A stretch of DNA of 64,000 nucleotides from the NCBI RefSeq assembly GCF_000250655.1, contig NC_016935.1, positions 5,722,001 to 5,786,000 of the forward strand. The letters run 5' to 3'. The first letter of the stretch is position 1, and each line of letters opens with the position of its first letter. Positions 1-8,235 of this stretch are shown here, one piece after another. The notes under the pieces were generated by a model. The model ran no database searches and was not told the DNA's origin. It worked only from the letters and a program-made list of their open reading frames with translations. This stretch comes from Paenibacillus mucilaginosus 3016. Lineage in GTDB: Bacteria > Bacillota > Bacilli > Paenibacillales > NBRC-103111. Position numbers and translations under genes: made by a program.

Positions 1-582
1 CCGCCGGAGGGCCCGGCCGTGATCAACGTGCCCCAGACAGAGGAGGCCCCCTACCAGATCCAGCTCTTCGGGCCGGCGCCCCACTATGCTTATCCGCGGG
101 AGCACCCGGCCCCCGTCGGCGATGGGCCTGTTGACGTGCAGATGAACGGCTTCGCCCGCGTGGAATCCCGGGTGGAGAACCGGGTGTACCTTGACCCGGT
201 TCAGCTCGACGCGGACGGGATGCCGCTGCTGCAGGTCGCCTTCACACGAAGCAGCCGCGATCTCGAGACGATCGACCGGACGGCACAAGCCATGCGGCAG
301 GCTGCCGGGGCCCTCGGCCTCTCTCTCGAGGAAGCCGACGGCGCTTCGCAGCCCAAGGCACTGCCACCCGGAGACGACAACCACGAGGCCTGCACCTGCC
401 GGATGGGTCGTCACCCGGACACCTCCGCGGCCGACCCGTATGGGCAGATCCACGGTGTCCCCGGACTCTATATCGCAGACAACAGCCTGCTGCCGTCCAT
501 CGGCGCGGCCAATCCGACGCTGACCACGGTGGCGCTCGCCATCCGGACGGCCGACTGCATCGCCGAGCGGCTCGGGGGGTAA
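1..582 (+). CDS. GMC family oxidoreductase, C-terminal part (cut by window edge)
   Basis: The frame is open from base 1, so the gene begins outside the window; only the last 193 residues are seen. The C-terminal GMC_oxred_C signature is clear: HEACTCRMG, then YGQIHGVPGLYIAD and SIGAANPTLTTVALAIR near the end. In this family (glucose, choline and gluconate oxidases and dehydrogenases) this domain carries the active-site His that closes over the FAD isoalloxazine ring and the alcohol substrate. The His in HEACT and the Asn in ANPT fit the usual catalytic pair. The Cys-rich CTCRMG stretch resembles gluconate and sorbosone dehydrogenase-type members rather than choline dehydrogenase. Substrate cannot be told from this piece. 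A hairpin about 220 bp downstream could end its transcript. Confidence 0.9.
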   Translation, partial: PPEGPAVINVPQTEEAPYQIQLFGPAPHYAYPREHPAPVGDGPVDVQMNGFARVESRVENRVYLDPVQLDADGMPLLQVAFTRSSRDLETIDRTAQAMRQAAGALGLSLEEADGASQPKALPPGDDNHEACTCRMGRHPDTSAADPYGQIHGVPGLYIADNSLLPSIGAANPTLTTVALAIRTADCIAERLGG

Positions 583-915
583 CCGCAGCCACTCCCCCAG
601 CCGCTCGCCCTCAGCAGACGCACAGGCAGCATCGGCGAACAGCCCCAAGGGCGGAGGAACCGCCGCCGCAAAGAAGCTGAACGGCGCCGTTCTCCGGTTT
701 GGGCGGACAAGCCGCACCCTGATCGGGACAGCTGCAGGTACCGAGTACAAAACGGAGCCTTTCGGCGGGCTTCAAACCAAATCACATCAAACCAAACCAA
801 ACCAAACAACCCTCCGCCTGCGCCGTTCGCAGAATGAAGGGTTGTTTTTTACACGTGCTGATCATTTCTCTTGACCACTGCCGACCGAAAGGCCTGCATG
901 AATCGAACGCCGCCC
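583..915. other. Gene-free interval with simple AAACC repeat and hairpin
   Basis: No convincing gene lies between the GMC gene and the convergent epimerase pseudogene. A run of AAACC pentamers lies at about 773-808, followed directly by the hairpin listed separately. Frames open here have no ribosome site and read as low-complexity Arg/Ser protein typical of antisense GC-rich DNA. Confidence 0.5.
805..850 (+). terminator. Probable Rho-independent terminator, possibly bidirectional
   Basis: AACAACCCT at 805-813 pairs with AGGGTTGTT at 838-846, followed by a run of T to 850. It lies between convergent genes, and the opposite strand also continues into TTGGTTTGG, so it may work in both directions. 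Confidence 0.7.
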
Positions 916-1914
916 TTACGCCGTCTCCAAACCGGTAGAGGACTTCGCCGGCATCCGCGCTACATCCACGATGAACTCCCGCCCCCGCCGCTCCGCAAGA
1001 TACTGCGGCCGGAATGCCCTGGCCCACTCGGCATGCTGCAGGTACCAACGGTAGGTCCGCTCGAGCCCCTCTTCCAGGGACACCGAGGCCTTCCACCCGA
1101 GCTCCGTTCCGATTTTGGCCGGATCGATCACCAGAGAGGCTCCCCTCGACGGAGTCGGTTCCTGGGTGTGCAGTTCCACTTCGGGCGTCTCGCCGCCAAG
1201 CCGGCTCATCAGCCGGCCGACACTCTGCATATCCGTTCCTGTCCCGGATGAGATGTTGTAGATCTCCCCCCACCTTCCGTGCTTCATCACCGTCCAGATC
1301 GCCTCGGCCGCGTCGGTTACGTAGACGAAATCCCGGACGACACGCCCCTGGATATCCAGCGGCACCCCGTCGATCAGCCGTCCCATATTCCTTGGAATGA
1401 TGCGGTCGGGAGCCTGCCAGGGACCGTACAGATTCGTCAAGCGGATGAGCTTCGCCCGGATGCCGAAACATTGGATGTAAGTTTGGGTGAGCACTTCACA
1501 GGAAACCTTCGACGCGGCATAAGGGGAATAAGGTTTGTAGGAGGCCGTTTCGGCGTAAACCCTGCCCTGGTCTCCGCCGTACACTTCAACGGAGGAGGTC
1601 ACGAGGATCGGAAGCCCCCGGTCGCCGCATAGATGCAGCAGGCGCTGGGTGGAGGTTACGTTGTTATGTACGACAAGCCCGGGATAATGCATCGAAAAGT
1701 CTACGTGGGGCCAAGCGGCCAGGTGAATGACGGCATCGATCTGGGGAGGAACCTCCAGCGGGGCATCCAGCAGATTCCCGGGGAGGAAATGGAGTCTTCC
1801 TTGTTCGGCTTCGCCCATCAGCCTCGATCCGTACTCCAGCCTGCAGCAGAAATCATCCAGATCGAGCAGATACACATCGATTCCTTCCTGAAGCAGTTAG
1901 TAAATATATACCAT
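916..1914 (-). pseudogene. NAD-dependent epimerase/dehydratase with deleted NAD-binding N-terminus
   Basis: This is an extended short-chain dehydrogenase/reductase of the UDP-glucose 4-epimerase class. Downstream motifs are intact: VIHLAAWPHVD, TSSVEVYG, the catalytic YxxxK in SPYAASKVSCE and RLTNLYGP. The glycine-rich TGGxGFIG loop that must open such proteins is missing. A good start exists at 1914 (GAGGAGAGG, then ATG GTA TAT ATT), but it hits a stop after five codons. Just past that stop the reading resumes as LLQEGIDVYLLDLDD, which is the usual end of helix 1 and strand 2. About 50 bases coding for the dinucleotide loop therefore seem to have been deleted. A GTG at 1875 could start a 319-residue remnant, but it would lack the cofactor site. 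Assembly error is the alternative explanation. Confidence 0.75.
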
Positions 1915-1972
1915 CCTCTCCTCAAAAATCCTCCTGCTCCTCATTCGCCAGCATCTCTTTATTTGGGTACGT

Positions 1973-2009
1973 AAAAAAACCGGAAGAACGAAACCTCGTC
2001 CTTCCGGTA
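1973..2009 (-). terminator. Rho-independent terminator of the proline peptidase gene
   Basis: On the minus strand ACCGGAAG-type arms form a long stem (CCGGAAG paired with CTTCCGG, extended by ACGA/TCGT) followed by seven T. It sits about 80 bp beyond the stop at 2090. Confidence 0.85.
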
Positions 2010-2089
2010 CCGATTAGTTTGGGAGCCGCCCTTGATTGCCTCCTCTCGGGTGCTAAGCCGGCAGCAGCGCGAAATCGCGTGCCGCACAG

Positions 2090-3184
2090 TCAGACTCCGA
2101 TCACGGTCAGCTCCTTGGGGAATGCCGTCAGCACGTCGGCCCCGTCCGCCGTCACCACGACGTTGTCTTCGATGCGGACCCCGCCGAAGCCGGGGATGTA
2201 GATGCCGGGCTCCGCTGTGAACAGCATCCCTTCCTGCAGCAGGTCCTCGTTGCCCCCGTGAATCGACGGGTACTCATGAATCTCGAGCCCGAAGCCGTGC
2301 CCGGCCCTGGTGATGAAGAATTCCCCGTAGCCTCTGCTCTCGATCGTGCTTCGGGCGGCACGGTCCAGCGAGCCGAACGGGACACCGGGACGGACGGCCG
2401 CGATCATGTCGAGATTGGCCTGGAGCACCGCGTCATACACGGCGCGGGCTTCATCCCCGACCTCCCCTACGGCGAAGGTGCGGGTGAGGTCGGAGGCGTA
2501 CCCATCGACGAATACGCCGGCATCGAGCAGTAGAAGCTGCCCTTCTCGGATTTCGTCCGCCGAAGGGACGCCGTGCGGCAGGCCGGACTTCGCGCCGGAG
2601 AGGACCATCGTCTCGAAGGATGGCCCTTCCGAGCCGAGGCGCCGCATCTGGTACTCCATCTCGGCCACGAGCTCCATCTCGGTCATGCCGGGCTTGACCT
2701 TCGCCGCCGCAAGACGGAACACCTCCTCGATGCAGTGGATCGCCCGCCGGACGACCGCGATCTCCCCTGCATCCTTGATCACCCGCATTGCGGCCAGCTC
2801 CGCTTCCAGGCTGCGGGCCGATTCGGCACCTGTGGCGGACAGCAGCGCACGGCAGCTTTTGACGCTGAGCTGGTCCTCCTGCAGGCCCACGGTCCGGATA
2901 GGCCGCCCTCCCAGCAGGCCTGCCAGCTTGGTGTACGGGTTCTCCGAGTCGTAGTGGGCGGCAATCTTGGCCACCGAAGACGTTTGAACCGCCTTTTCCT
3001 CATCCAGGGCCGGCACGTAAAGCATCGGCTCCTCCCCTTGGACGCAGACGAGGGCCAGGAACCGCTCATGGGGATTCGTATAGAATCCGGTAAAATAATA
3101 GACGCTCTTCGGGTGGGTGATGAATGCCGCATCCAGCCCTTCCCGCTCCAGCAGCGCATACAGCTTCTCCAGTCTTTCGTTCAT
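2090..3184 (-). CDS. M24B family Xaa-Pro peptidase (aminopeptidase P / prolidase)
   Basis: This cytoplasmic metallopeptidase removes residues ahead of proline in peptides. The 364 residues match the usual length of Firmicute M24B enzymes. An N-terminal creatinase-like domain (about 1-130) precedes the pita-bread domain. All five expected metal ligands are visible: Asp221 (LLLDAG), Asp232 (SDLTRTF), His296 (AGHGFG), Glu325 (TAEPGIY) and Glu339 (GVRIEDN). The substrate-side His residues at LPHG and IHEYP are also present. The start is set by AAGGCGG eight bases before ATG. It is a single gene with its own terminator. Prolidase and aminopeptidase P cannot be separated from sequence alone. Confidence 0.93.
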   Translation of the reverse strand: MNERLEKLYALLEREGLDAAFITHPKSVYYFTGFYTNPHERFLALVCVQGEEPMLYVPALDEEKAVQTSSVAKIAAHYDSENPYTKLAGLLGGRPIRTVGLQEDQLSVKSCRALLSATGAESARSLEAELAAMRVIKDAGEIAVVRRAIHCIEEVFRLAAAKVKPGMTEMELVAEMEYQMRRLGSEGPSFETMVLSGAKSGLPHGVPSADEIREGQLLLLDAGVFVDGYASDLTRTFAVGEVGDEARAVYDAVLQANLDMIAAVRPGVPFGSLDRAARSTIESRGYGEFFITRAGHGFGLEIHEYPSIHGGNEDLLQEGMLFTAEPGIYIPGFGGVRIEDNVVVTADGADVLTAFPKELTVIGV

Positions 3185-3218
3185 GCGGAATTCCGCCTTT
3201 CGTGATATGCTTCGCTCT

Positions 3219-4058
3219 CTATTGTACTACGCCGCCTTTACCGGATAAAATCGAAAGCCCAGGCCGGTCCGCCGCCAGCGTGTAGATCCCCGGCACCCGC
3301 TCTTCGATCCCGGCAGGGGCCTCGGCCGGGAAGACCCACCGCTGTGCCGGTCCCTTCTCTTCCTTCAGCGACCGGATGATCAGGCCTACTTCCGCCGCGG
3401 CGGTAACGATGTCGCCCATTGTCCAGCCCCGGGTGTAGACTTCGGGCACTTCCGCCCGCTCCGCTTCCGTCAGAAATACCGCATAGGGCACCGCTCCCGC
3501 CCGCAGCGACTCGTCAAAATAATCGCCGTCCGCCGTCATCCCGCCATCCTTCCACCGAAGCAGCTGCCGGTGGACCGGATGAAAGTCGCGGACGATCAGC
3601 CGGCCTCCCGGCTTCAGCATCGCCGCCGCAACCTGGAAGAAACGCTTCAAGTCGGCGAACCAATGGAGGATGCCGAGCTCCATGATCACCAGATCGCAGT
3701 CCCTCGGCGCTTCGCCCTCCGGCAGATTCATCACGTCCGCAACGACATACCGGATCCGGACGCCTGCGGCTTCCGCGAGCTCCAGCGCATAGCGGGCATT
3801 GTCCGGGGAGAGATCGACCACGGTTACATCGGCACCGAGCAGCGACAGAGAGACCGCCGCCTTGCCGTTCGAGCCGAGAAGATTGGCGACCCGGCAGCCG
3901 CCGGGATCACCGAGCACGGACCGGAGGGGAGCGAGCTTCCTCCACGGATCCGCCTGGAGCTCCCGAGCCATGGCCTGCGGACTCCCTTTGCCCCTCACCC
4001 ACGCCCGGTAAGCATGCTTGGACCAGCCTTCCCTGTTGCTTGCCGCTATCTGTTCCAT
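3219..4058 (-). CDS. Class I SAM-dependent methyltransferase
   Basis: The 279-residue protein is a Rossmann-fold methyltransferase of unknown substrate. The SAM-binding motif I reads VANLLGSNGKAAV, the acidic end of strand 2 is VTVVDLS, and the later motif is LKPGGRLIVRDFHP. The ATG at 4058 is preferred because AAGGAGG lies eight bases upstream; a longer reading to 4124 has no ribosome site. The combination of SNGK in motif I and ILHWFADL in motif IV is common in small-molecule methyltransferases of bacilli. It lies 34 bp beyond the start of the peptidase gene and in the same direction, so the two may share a transcript. The substrate cannot be predicted. Confidence 0.88.
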   Translation of the reverse strand: MEQIAASNREGWSKHAYRAWVRGKGSPQAMARELQADPWRKLAPLRSVLGDPGGCRVANLLGSNGKAAVSLSLLGADVTVVDLSPDNARYALELAEAAGVRIRYVVADVMNLPEGEAPRDCDLVIMELGILHWFADLKRFFQVAAAMLKPGGRLIVRDFHPVHRQLLRWKDGGMTADGDYFDESLRAGAVPYAVFLTEAERAEVPEVYTRGWTMGDIVTAAAEVGLIIRSLKEEKGPAQRWVFPAEAPAGIEERVPGIYTLAADRPGLSILSGKGGVVQ

Positions 4059-4300
4059 TGGATACGCCTCCTTGATCACAAGAGATGGATGTACAATGAG
4101 CCCATAACTGTAAAGGATATCCATTCAGGTGTCAACCCTTACTTCGATCCCCCGTAGGCTTCGTTCATATGACAGTCCCCTGGCCCAAAATCCCGGCTGC
4201 CCGGGCCGCCTTTCCGCACGCAGATTCATTCGTTCGTGCTTCTGAAGGCGCGGCTTGGGTTCTCATTTCCAGCCTCTGCGGCTGCCGCCTTCAAACGTCA

Positions 4301-4328
4301 AACAAGCCGGAGAAGCTTCCGGCTTGTC
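4301..4328. terminator. Hairpin downstream of the 165-residue protein gene
   Basis: CAAGCCGGA and TCCGGCTTG form a strong stem. It has no clean T run on either strand, so it is only a possible terminator for the minus-strand gene ending at 4367. Confidence 0.4.
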
Positions 4329-4366
4329 TGGTATTCCGATAACGATGGCTCGGTGCCCTGCTGCGT

Positions 4367-4864
4367 TCAGCGCGAGGCCAGCCGCTTGGCGAGGTCCAGC
4401 AGCAGTGCCTGATCCGCCTCCGTCAGCCCGAGCGCGATCTCCCGCAGCTCGTCGGCTTTCGTCACGGCTGGTAGGGCGGCCGCCTCTTCCACCGGCTGCC
4501 CGGCAGGCGCGCCGCCGGCACCCTCCGCCTCTGTCCCCCCGGACTCTTCCGCCGCTTTGGGCTCGGCTGTGCCGTGGATCGAGCTGACCACCTGCGAGCC
4601 CTGGCCCGGGTAGTACGTCACATACTGGACATCCGGCTCCTCTTCCGCCTGGAAGTCATCGAGACGGGACATCCGTATGCTCTGCGACTCCTTTGAGTCA
4701 TCGTTGTAAAGTACGAAATCGACATCCCCGTCCGGGAGCATCTCGTACTTCATCACCCGTCCCCACAGCTTCACCGGCGTTCTCTCGCCCTTCCTCACAA
4801 AGCTCGCATAAATCAGCGTCCCGTTTTCCAGCCAATAGTGAAACCTGCGATCCAAATCCGACAT
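4367..4864 (-). CDS. Hypothetical protein, 165 residues, acidic Ala/Glu-rich linker
   Basis: I do not recognise this gene. GGAGG lies six bases before the ATG, so it is probably translated. Residues 1-90 look like a small beta-rich domain (LENGTLIYASFV, LWGRVMKYEMLPDGDVDFVLYNDD). Residues about 100-135 are an Ala/Glu/Gly/Pro linker. The last 30 residues form a helix (ADELREIALGLTEADQALLLDLAKRL). There is no signal peptide or membrane segment. It precedes no obvious partner; the phosphoesterase gene upstream is in the same direction 104 bp away. Confidence 0.7.
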   Translation of the reverse strand: MSDLDRRFHYWLENGTLIYASFVRKGERTPVKLWGRVMKYEMLPDGDVDFVLYNDDSKESQSIRMSRLDDFQAEEEPDVQYVTYYPGQGSQVVSSIHGTAEPKAAEESGGTEAEGAGGAPAGQPVEEAAALPAVTKADELREIALGLTEADQALLLDLAKRLASR

Positions 4865-4968
4865 GCGTGTCCTCCGATTCCCCGCGCGCGCATCCGCCTT
4901 CGGCCGGGATAAAATAACTGCCTGAAGCCCTGCTTAAGATATCGTCAGAAGGGCGTCGTATTGTTAAT

Positions 4969-5844
4969 TTATCCCTTAGTATACCCGTTTCCGATGTTTT
5001 CCCTCGTTCCCGCATGGCCCTCGCCCGCCAGCTCAAGATCGGTTACGGCCCGGCGCATCTCCTCCAGCACGTCGGAACTCCGCCATTCCTTCGCATAGCC
5101 GAGGCAGGAGCAGATCAGCTCCGTCCGGTGAAACGTCAGCCTTTTGCGGTAATGCACGTGGCCGCACACCGCATAGCGGATGGAATCCGTATGCCGGGCG
5201 ATCAGGTCCGCATAGGCTTCGCTCCCGAGGAACGCGTTGAAATAGCTCCACGTCTCGTTCGGCAGCGGGACAGTAAAATGCCTGTGCGGCACCGCATGCG
5301 TGACAAGGAGGATGCGGCTCCCCCGGTGGGCTTCAAGCTGCGCTTCGAGCTTCTCCACGAAGTACCGGTGCATCTCCGGAGCCGGACGGTCCCAGGGGGC
5401 GAACTCCCTGTCGTTCCAGACTCGGCCGCCGTACTCCATTCTCAGGAACTCCTCCTGCGTGAACCGGGGGTCGCCGAGCGAAAAATCATACCAGCCCAGA
5501 TCGCCGATGACGACCCATTCCGCGTTCACCCGGTAGGGTCCGCGGGCCAGATTGTGGGGATAGTCCAGCAGGCGGTTGTAGATGTCCCATGTCCCGAGCT
5601 GCCGAGCATGCCGGTTCCAGACATCATGATTGCCGGGAACCATCAGGCAGGGAAGTCCCGTGCGGCGTTCGATCTCGCCAAGGGCCTCCAGCGTAAGACG
5701 GTAATCGCTGGAAAGGTCGCCTGCGATCAGCAGCAGACCGGGGCTGCGCTCCTGCACCACGGTACAGAGCGCGTCGAGAATGCCGGCCGCGGCGGACGGC
5801 GGATACGTATCGATATGCAGGTCCGAGACCACGCTGATTTTCAT
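4969..5844 (-). CDS. Calcineurin-like metallophosphoesterase
   Basis: The 291-residue cytoplasmic protein has the whole metallophosphoesterase motif set in order: SDLHID near residue 8, AGDLSSDY near 42, PGNHDVWN near 71, VTHAVPH near 182 and GHVHYRKR near 230. These bind the two-metal centre used to hydrolyse phosphoesters. No membrane or export signal is seen. The start has GGGAGG about six bases upstream. Substrate could be a nucleotide, a phosphoprotein or a nucleic acid, and the neighbours do not help. Confidence 0.9.
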   Translation of the reverse strand: MKISVVSDLHIDTYPPSAAAGILDALCTVVQERSPGLLLIAGDLSSDYRLTLEALGEIERRTGLPCLMVPGNHDVWNRHARQLGTWDIYNRLLDYPHNLARGPYRVNAEWVVIGDLGWYDFSLGDPRFTQEEFLRMEYGGRVWNDREFAPWDRPAPEMHRYFVEKLEAQLEAHRGSRILLVTHAVPHRHFTVPLPNETWSYFNAFLGSEAYADLIARHTDSIRYAVCGHVHYRKRLTFHRTELICSCLGYAKEWRSSDVLEEMRRAVTDLELAGEGHAGTRENIGNGYTKG

Positions 5845-6003
5845 GAATGACCTCCCGAAATAGGATGGGCGAAGGATATCCGCCCGATGAAGGTTAACCG
5901 TTTTTTCTTAATGACAACCGGGGAAGCGTTCAGTACAATGGAGATTCGGAGTCCTGTCGACCAGATCAACGGATTCGCCTTTCTTTTAAGACAACGCGCG
6001 TTT

Positions 6004-6060
6004 ATAAGAAATAGAAGATGACAAGAGGCGAGACCCGGTAAGATATACAATCTTGTATTT
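6004..6060 (+). repeat. Diverged intergenic repeat, copy 1
   Basis: The stretch starting AAGAAATAGAAGA and continuing through CGAGACCCGGTAAGAT is recognisably similar to 27602-27650, in the same orientation on the plus strand. It sits just before the transporter gene start, ending in a short hairpin (ACAAGA to TCTTGT). Function unknown. Confidence 0.45.
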
Positions 6061-6081
6061 TTAAAAAAAGGGGGGATCCCC

Positions 6082-7044
6082 ATGCGCCCGATCTTGCTGG
6101 GCATATTGGCCGCTTTCTTCTTCGCCTTCACCTTCGTGCTCAACCGTTCGATCTCGCTCTCCGGGGGCTCCTGGATGTGGAGCGCCTCGCTGCGGTATTT
6201 CTTCATGGTGCCCCTGCTGCTGCTCCTCGTCGGCCGGCACCATCTGAAACCGCTGTGGGCGGAGATCCGGAGAGCCCCCGGCGCCTGGCTCCTGTGGAGC
6301 ACCGTCGGCTTCGGCCTGTTCTACGCCCCGCTGTGCTTCGCATCCGACTACAGTCCCGGCTGGCTTATTGCGGGCACCTGGCAGATCACGATCCTCTCCG
6401 GCTCGCTGCTAGCCCCCCTGTTCAAGCAGGAGAAGGACGGCGTGCCCGTCCGCGGCCGCATTCCCTGGGGCGGTCTCGGCTTCTCGCTGATCATCCTGGC
6501 GGGGATCGTCCTGATCCAGGCGGAGCACTTCTCCTGGGAGGACCCGTCCGCCCTGTGGCTCGGCTTCCTGCCGGTGCTTCTCGCCTCGTTCGCCTATCCG
6601 CTCGGCAACCGCAAGATGATGGACGTCTGCGGCGGCCGGCTCAGCGCCCCTCAGAGGCTGCTCGGCATGACGCTGCTCAGCCTGCCGTTCTGGCTGCTGC
6701 TGGCCGCCGGCGGGTGGGTCCAGTCGGGCCTTCCGTCCTCCGGGCTGGTCATGCAGTCCGCGCTGGTCGCCGTGCTGTCGGGGATCATCGCGACGGCCCT
6801 CTTCTTCCAGGCTACGGATGCGGTCCGCGGCGATATGCAGAAGCTGAGCGCCGTGGAAGCGACCCAGTCGCTCGAGGTGCTGTTCGCCGTAATCGGCGAA
6901 GTGATCCTCCTCTCTGCGCCGCTGCCCGCCTTGTGGGGCTGGCTCGGCATGGGGCTGATCTGCCTAGGCATGGCCGCACAGAGCTTGTGGACCGTGCGTG
7001 CCGCACGCCGGTCCAAGCGCCTCACGCCGCCTCTCTCGGGCTGA
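6082..7044 (+). CDS. EamA/DMT-type membrane transporter (multidrug-resistance-efflux-like)
   Basis: The 320-residue integral membrane protein has about ten hydrophobic helices from residue 3 to 305 and an internally repeated five-plus-five layout, as in the drug/metabolite transporter superfamily. The start MRPILLGILAAFFFAFTFV and the LFYAPLCFASDY and GTWQITILSG stretches resemble the Firmicute group named putative multidrug resistance efflux transporter. Its real substrate is unknown. AAGGGGGGA lies just before the ATG. It is transcribed away from the phosphoesterase gene from a 237-bp shared intergenic region and appears to be a single gene. Confidence 0.85.
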   Translation: MRPILLGILAAFFFAFTFVLNRSISLSGGSWMWSASLRYFFMVPLLLLLVGRHHLKPLWAEIRRAPGAWLLWSTVGFGLFYAPLCFASDYSPGWLIAGTWQITILSGSLLAPLFKQEKDGVPVRGRIPWGGLGFSLIILAGIVLIQAEHFSWEDPSALWLGFLPVLLASFAYPLGNRKMMDVCGGRLSAPQRLLGMTLLSLPFWLLLAAGGWVQSGLPSSGLVMQSALVAVLSGIIATALFFQATDAVRGDMQKLSAVEATQSLEVLFAVIGEVILLSAPLPALWGWLGMGLICLGMAAQSLWTVRAARRSKRLTPPLSG

Positions 7045-7459
7045 GAGGGAGGAGCGCGGCAAGAAGGGCGGCGAGCCGGCCGCGTTCATCCGGACTGGGC
7101 ATAGACCCTGCCCCGGCTCCCGCACACAGCTCTGCAAGCAGCATCCGTTCTCGCTGCCCGCAGGGCTCATTTTCTTTATATTTTCGACAAAAGGTTGGAA
7201 ATTCCTTCCTTCGTCTGCCCGTTTCATGACAAAAAAGCGCGGAATCCCGGCTGCCTTCCCTCTCCATCCCCCTCGCTCGTGCAAACGTGTCGGTATGGAA
7301 TACAGGCCGCCGGCCGGCGAATTCCAGGCGCCTCCAGACTTCCTCTCCTTGCAGCGCGGGTCGATGTCCGCCCAGACACCCCGGCCCACGTCGTCCACAA
7401 AAAAAAGAAAGCACGGAAATCTCCGTACTTCCTTCTCGGCTTCCCCAACGGCTGCCTTG
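7045..7459. other. Gene-free interval between convergent genes
   Basis: I find no supported gene here. The only structure is the minus-strand terminator at 7398-7430. The frames that are open here lack ribosome sites. Confidence 0.5.
7398..7430 (-). terminator. Rho-independent terminator of the proline-rich small gene
   Basis: On the minus strand a short stem (ACGGA/TCCGT) is followed by a long run of T, read from about 7427 down to 7398, about 30 bp past the stop at 7460. Confidence 0.7.
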
Positions 7460-7690
7460 TTACACCGCTTCTTCCCCCGGGATTTCGGCGGGTCCCCCCG
7501 GGTTCACCTCCGGGGGCGATTCCGGCCGGATCTCCGGCGTTACGGCCGGCACGATTTCCGGCGGCTGCTTCGGGGTGATCTCCGGCTGCGTCTGCGGCTG
7601 GGGAACGATCTCCGGCGGGGAAGGCGTCGCCGGAATTTCCGGCTTCTCCAGCACCGCGCGGGCTCCTTCATTGTTCCAAGGGTTCTGCAT
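7460..7690 (-). CDS. Small protein with seven Pro-Glu-Ile type repeats
   Basis: The 76-residue protein starts at an ATG nine bases after AGGAGG (MQNPWNNEG). A TTG two codons earlier is too close to that site. After a 15-residue head it is almost entirely a degenerate repeat of about seven residues with the core P-E-(I/V)-x-P: PEIPATP, PEIVPQP, PEITPKQ, PEIVPAV, PEIRPES, PEVNPGG and AEIPGEE. It should form an extended polyproline-like, acidic chain with no signal peptide or membrane segment. Family unknown to me. A strong ribosome site and a terminator support it as a true gene. Confidence 0.7.
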   Translation of the reverse strand: MQNPWNNEGARAVLEKPEIPATPSPPEIVPQPQTQPEITPKQPPEIVPAVTPEIRPESPPEVNPGGPAEIPGEEAV

Positions 7691-7800
7691 GGACAAGCAC
7701 CTCCTATGGCTTCTTCCTTTTATTTACCCGAAACTTGGCCTGCCTACCCGCCTTGACGAACCTGCCGTCCGCCGCCGTACCTGTCTATGAAGCGAATACG

Positions 7801-7829
7801 AAAAAACCGCCCGGTAAATCCGGACGGTT
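7801..7829 (-). terminator. Rho-independent terminator of the 80-residue protein gene
   Basis: On the minus strand AACCGTCCGG pairs with CCGGGCGGTT, followed by six T. It lies 55 bp past the stop at 7884. Confidence 0.85.
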
Positions 7830-7883
7830 CTCCGACGTGCTTGGCCGTATTCTAGGCCGGAATTGCCGGGGGTGCGGTTCAAG

Positions 7884-8126
7884 CTACCCTTCTCCGGACC
7901 AGACGAACTTGTCGGGCAGGGTTTTAATGATCTCCTCGTACTGCAGCGCAATCGAAATCTCGAGGATATGTACGGGATTGCGGTGCGCATAGGCCAGCAG
8001 CAGCTCCTTGATGAATTCATCTTCATTCAGCTTCATGCTGCGGCGGATGAGCTCCATCATGGCTCTCTGGTTGCGGATATTAAGCTGCTCGATCTTCTCG
8101 ACAGCCAGCTGTATCTCTTTGTCCAT
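7884..8126 (-). CDS. Hypothetical helical protein, 80 residues
   Basis: I do not recognise this gene. AGGAG lies six bases before the ATG and a terminator follows. The protein reads as nearly all helix and charged (MDKEIQLAVEKIEQLNIRNQ, then LNEDEFIKELLLAYAHRNP), ending in a short loop with FVWSGEG. It is cytoplasmic by composition. The gene order does not indicate a role. Confidence 0.72.
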   Translation of the reverse strand: MDKEIQLAVEKIEQLNIRNQRAMMELIRRSMKLNEDEFIKELLLAYAHRNPVHILEISIALQYEEIIKTLPDKFVWSGEG

Positions 8127-8235
8127 CGTCAGCTCCTGAGTCCTGTTCTAGTGGAATGCTAAGCCGCCTGAATCTTCCTCATAGTGTTCGTCGGAGGCCT
8201 GGAATTTCATAGTATACGTCTCTCTCTCCGAACTT

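Noticed and set aside
6998..7756. A 252-codon frame covering the intergenic region and the proline-rich gene
   Set aside because: Basic low-complexity sequence with no ribosome site. The minus-strand gene has a ribosome site, repeat structure and terminator.
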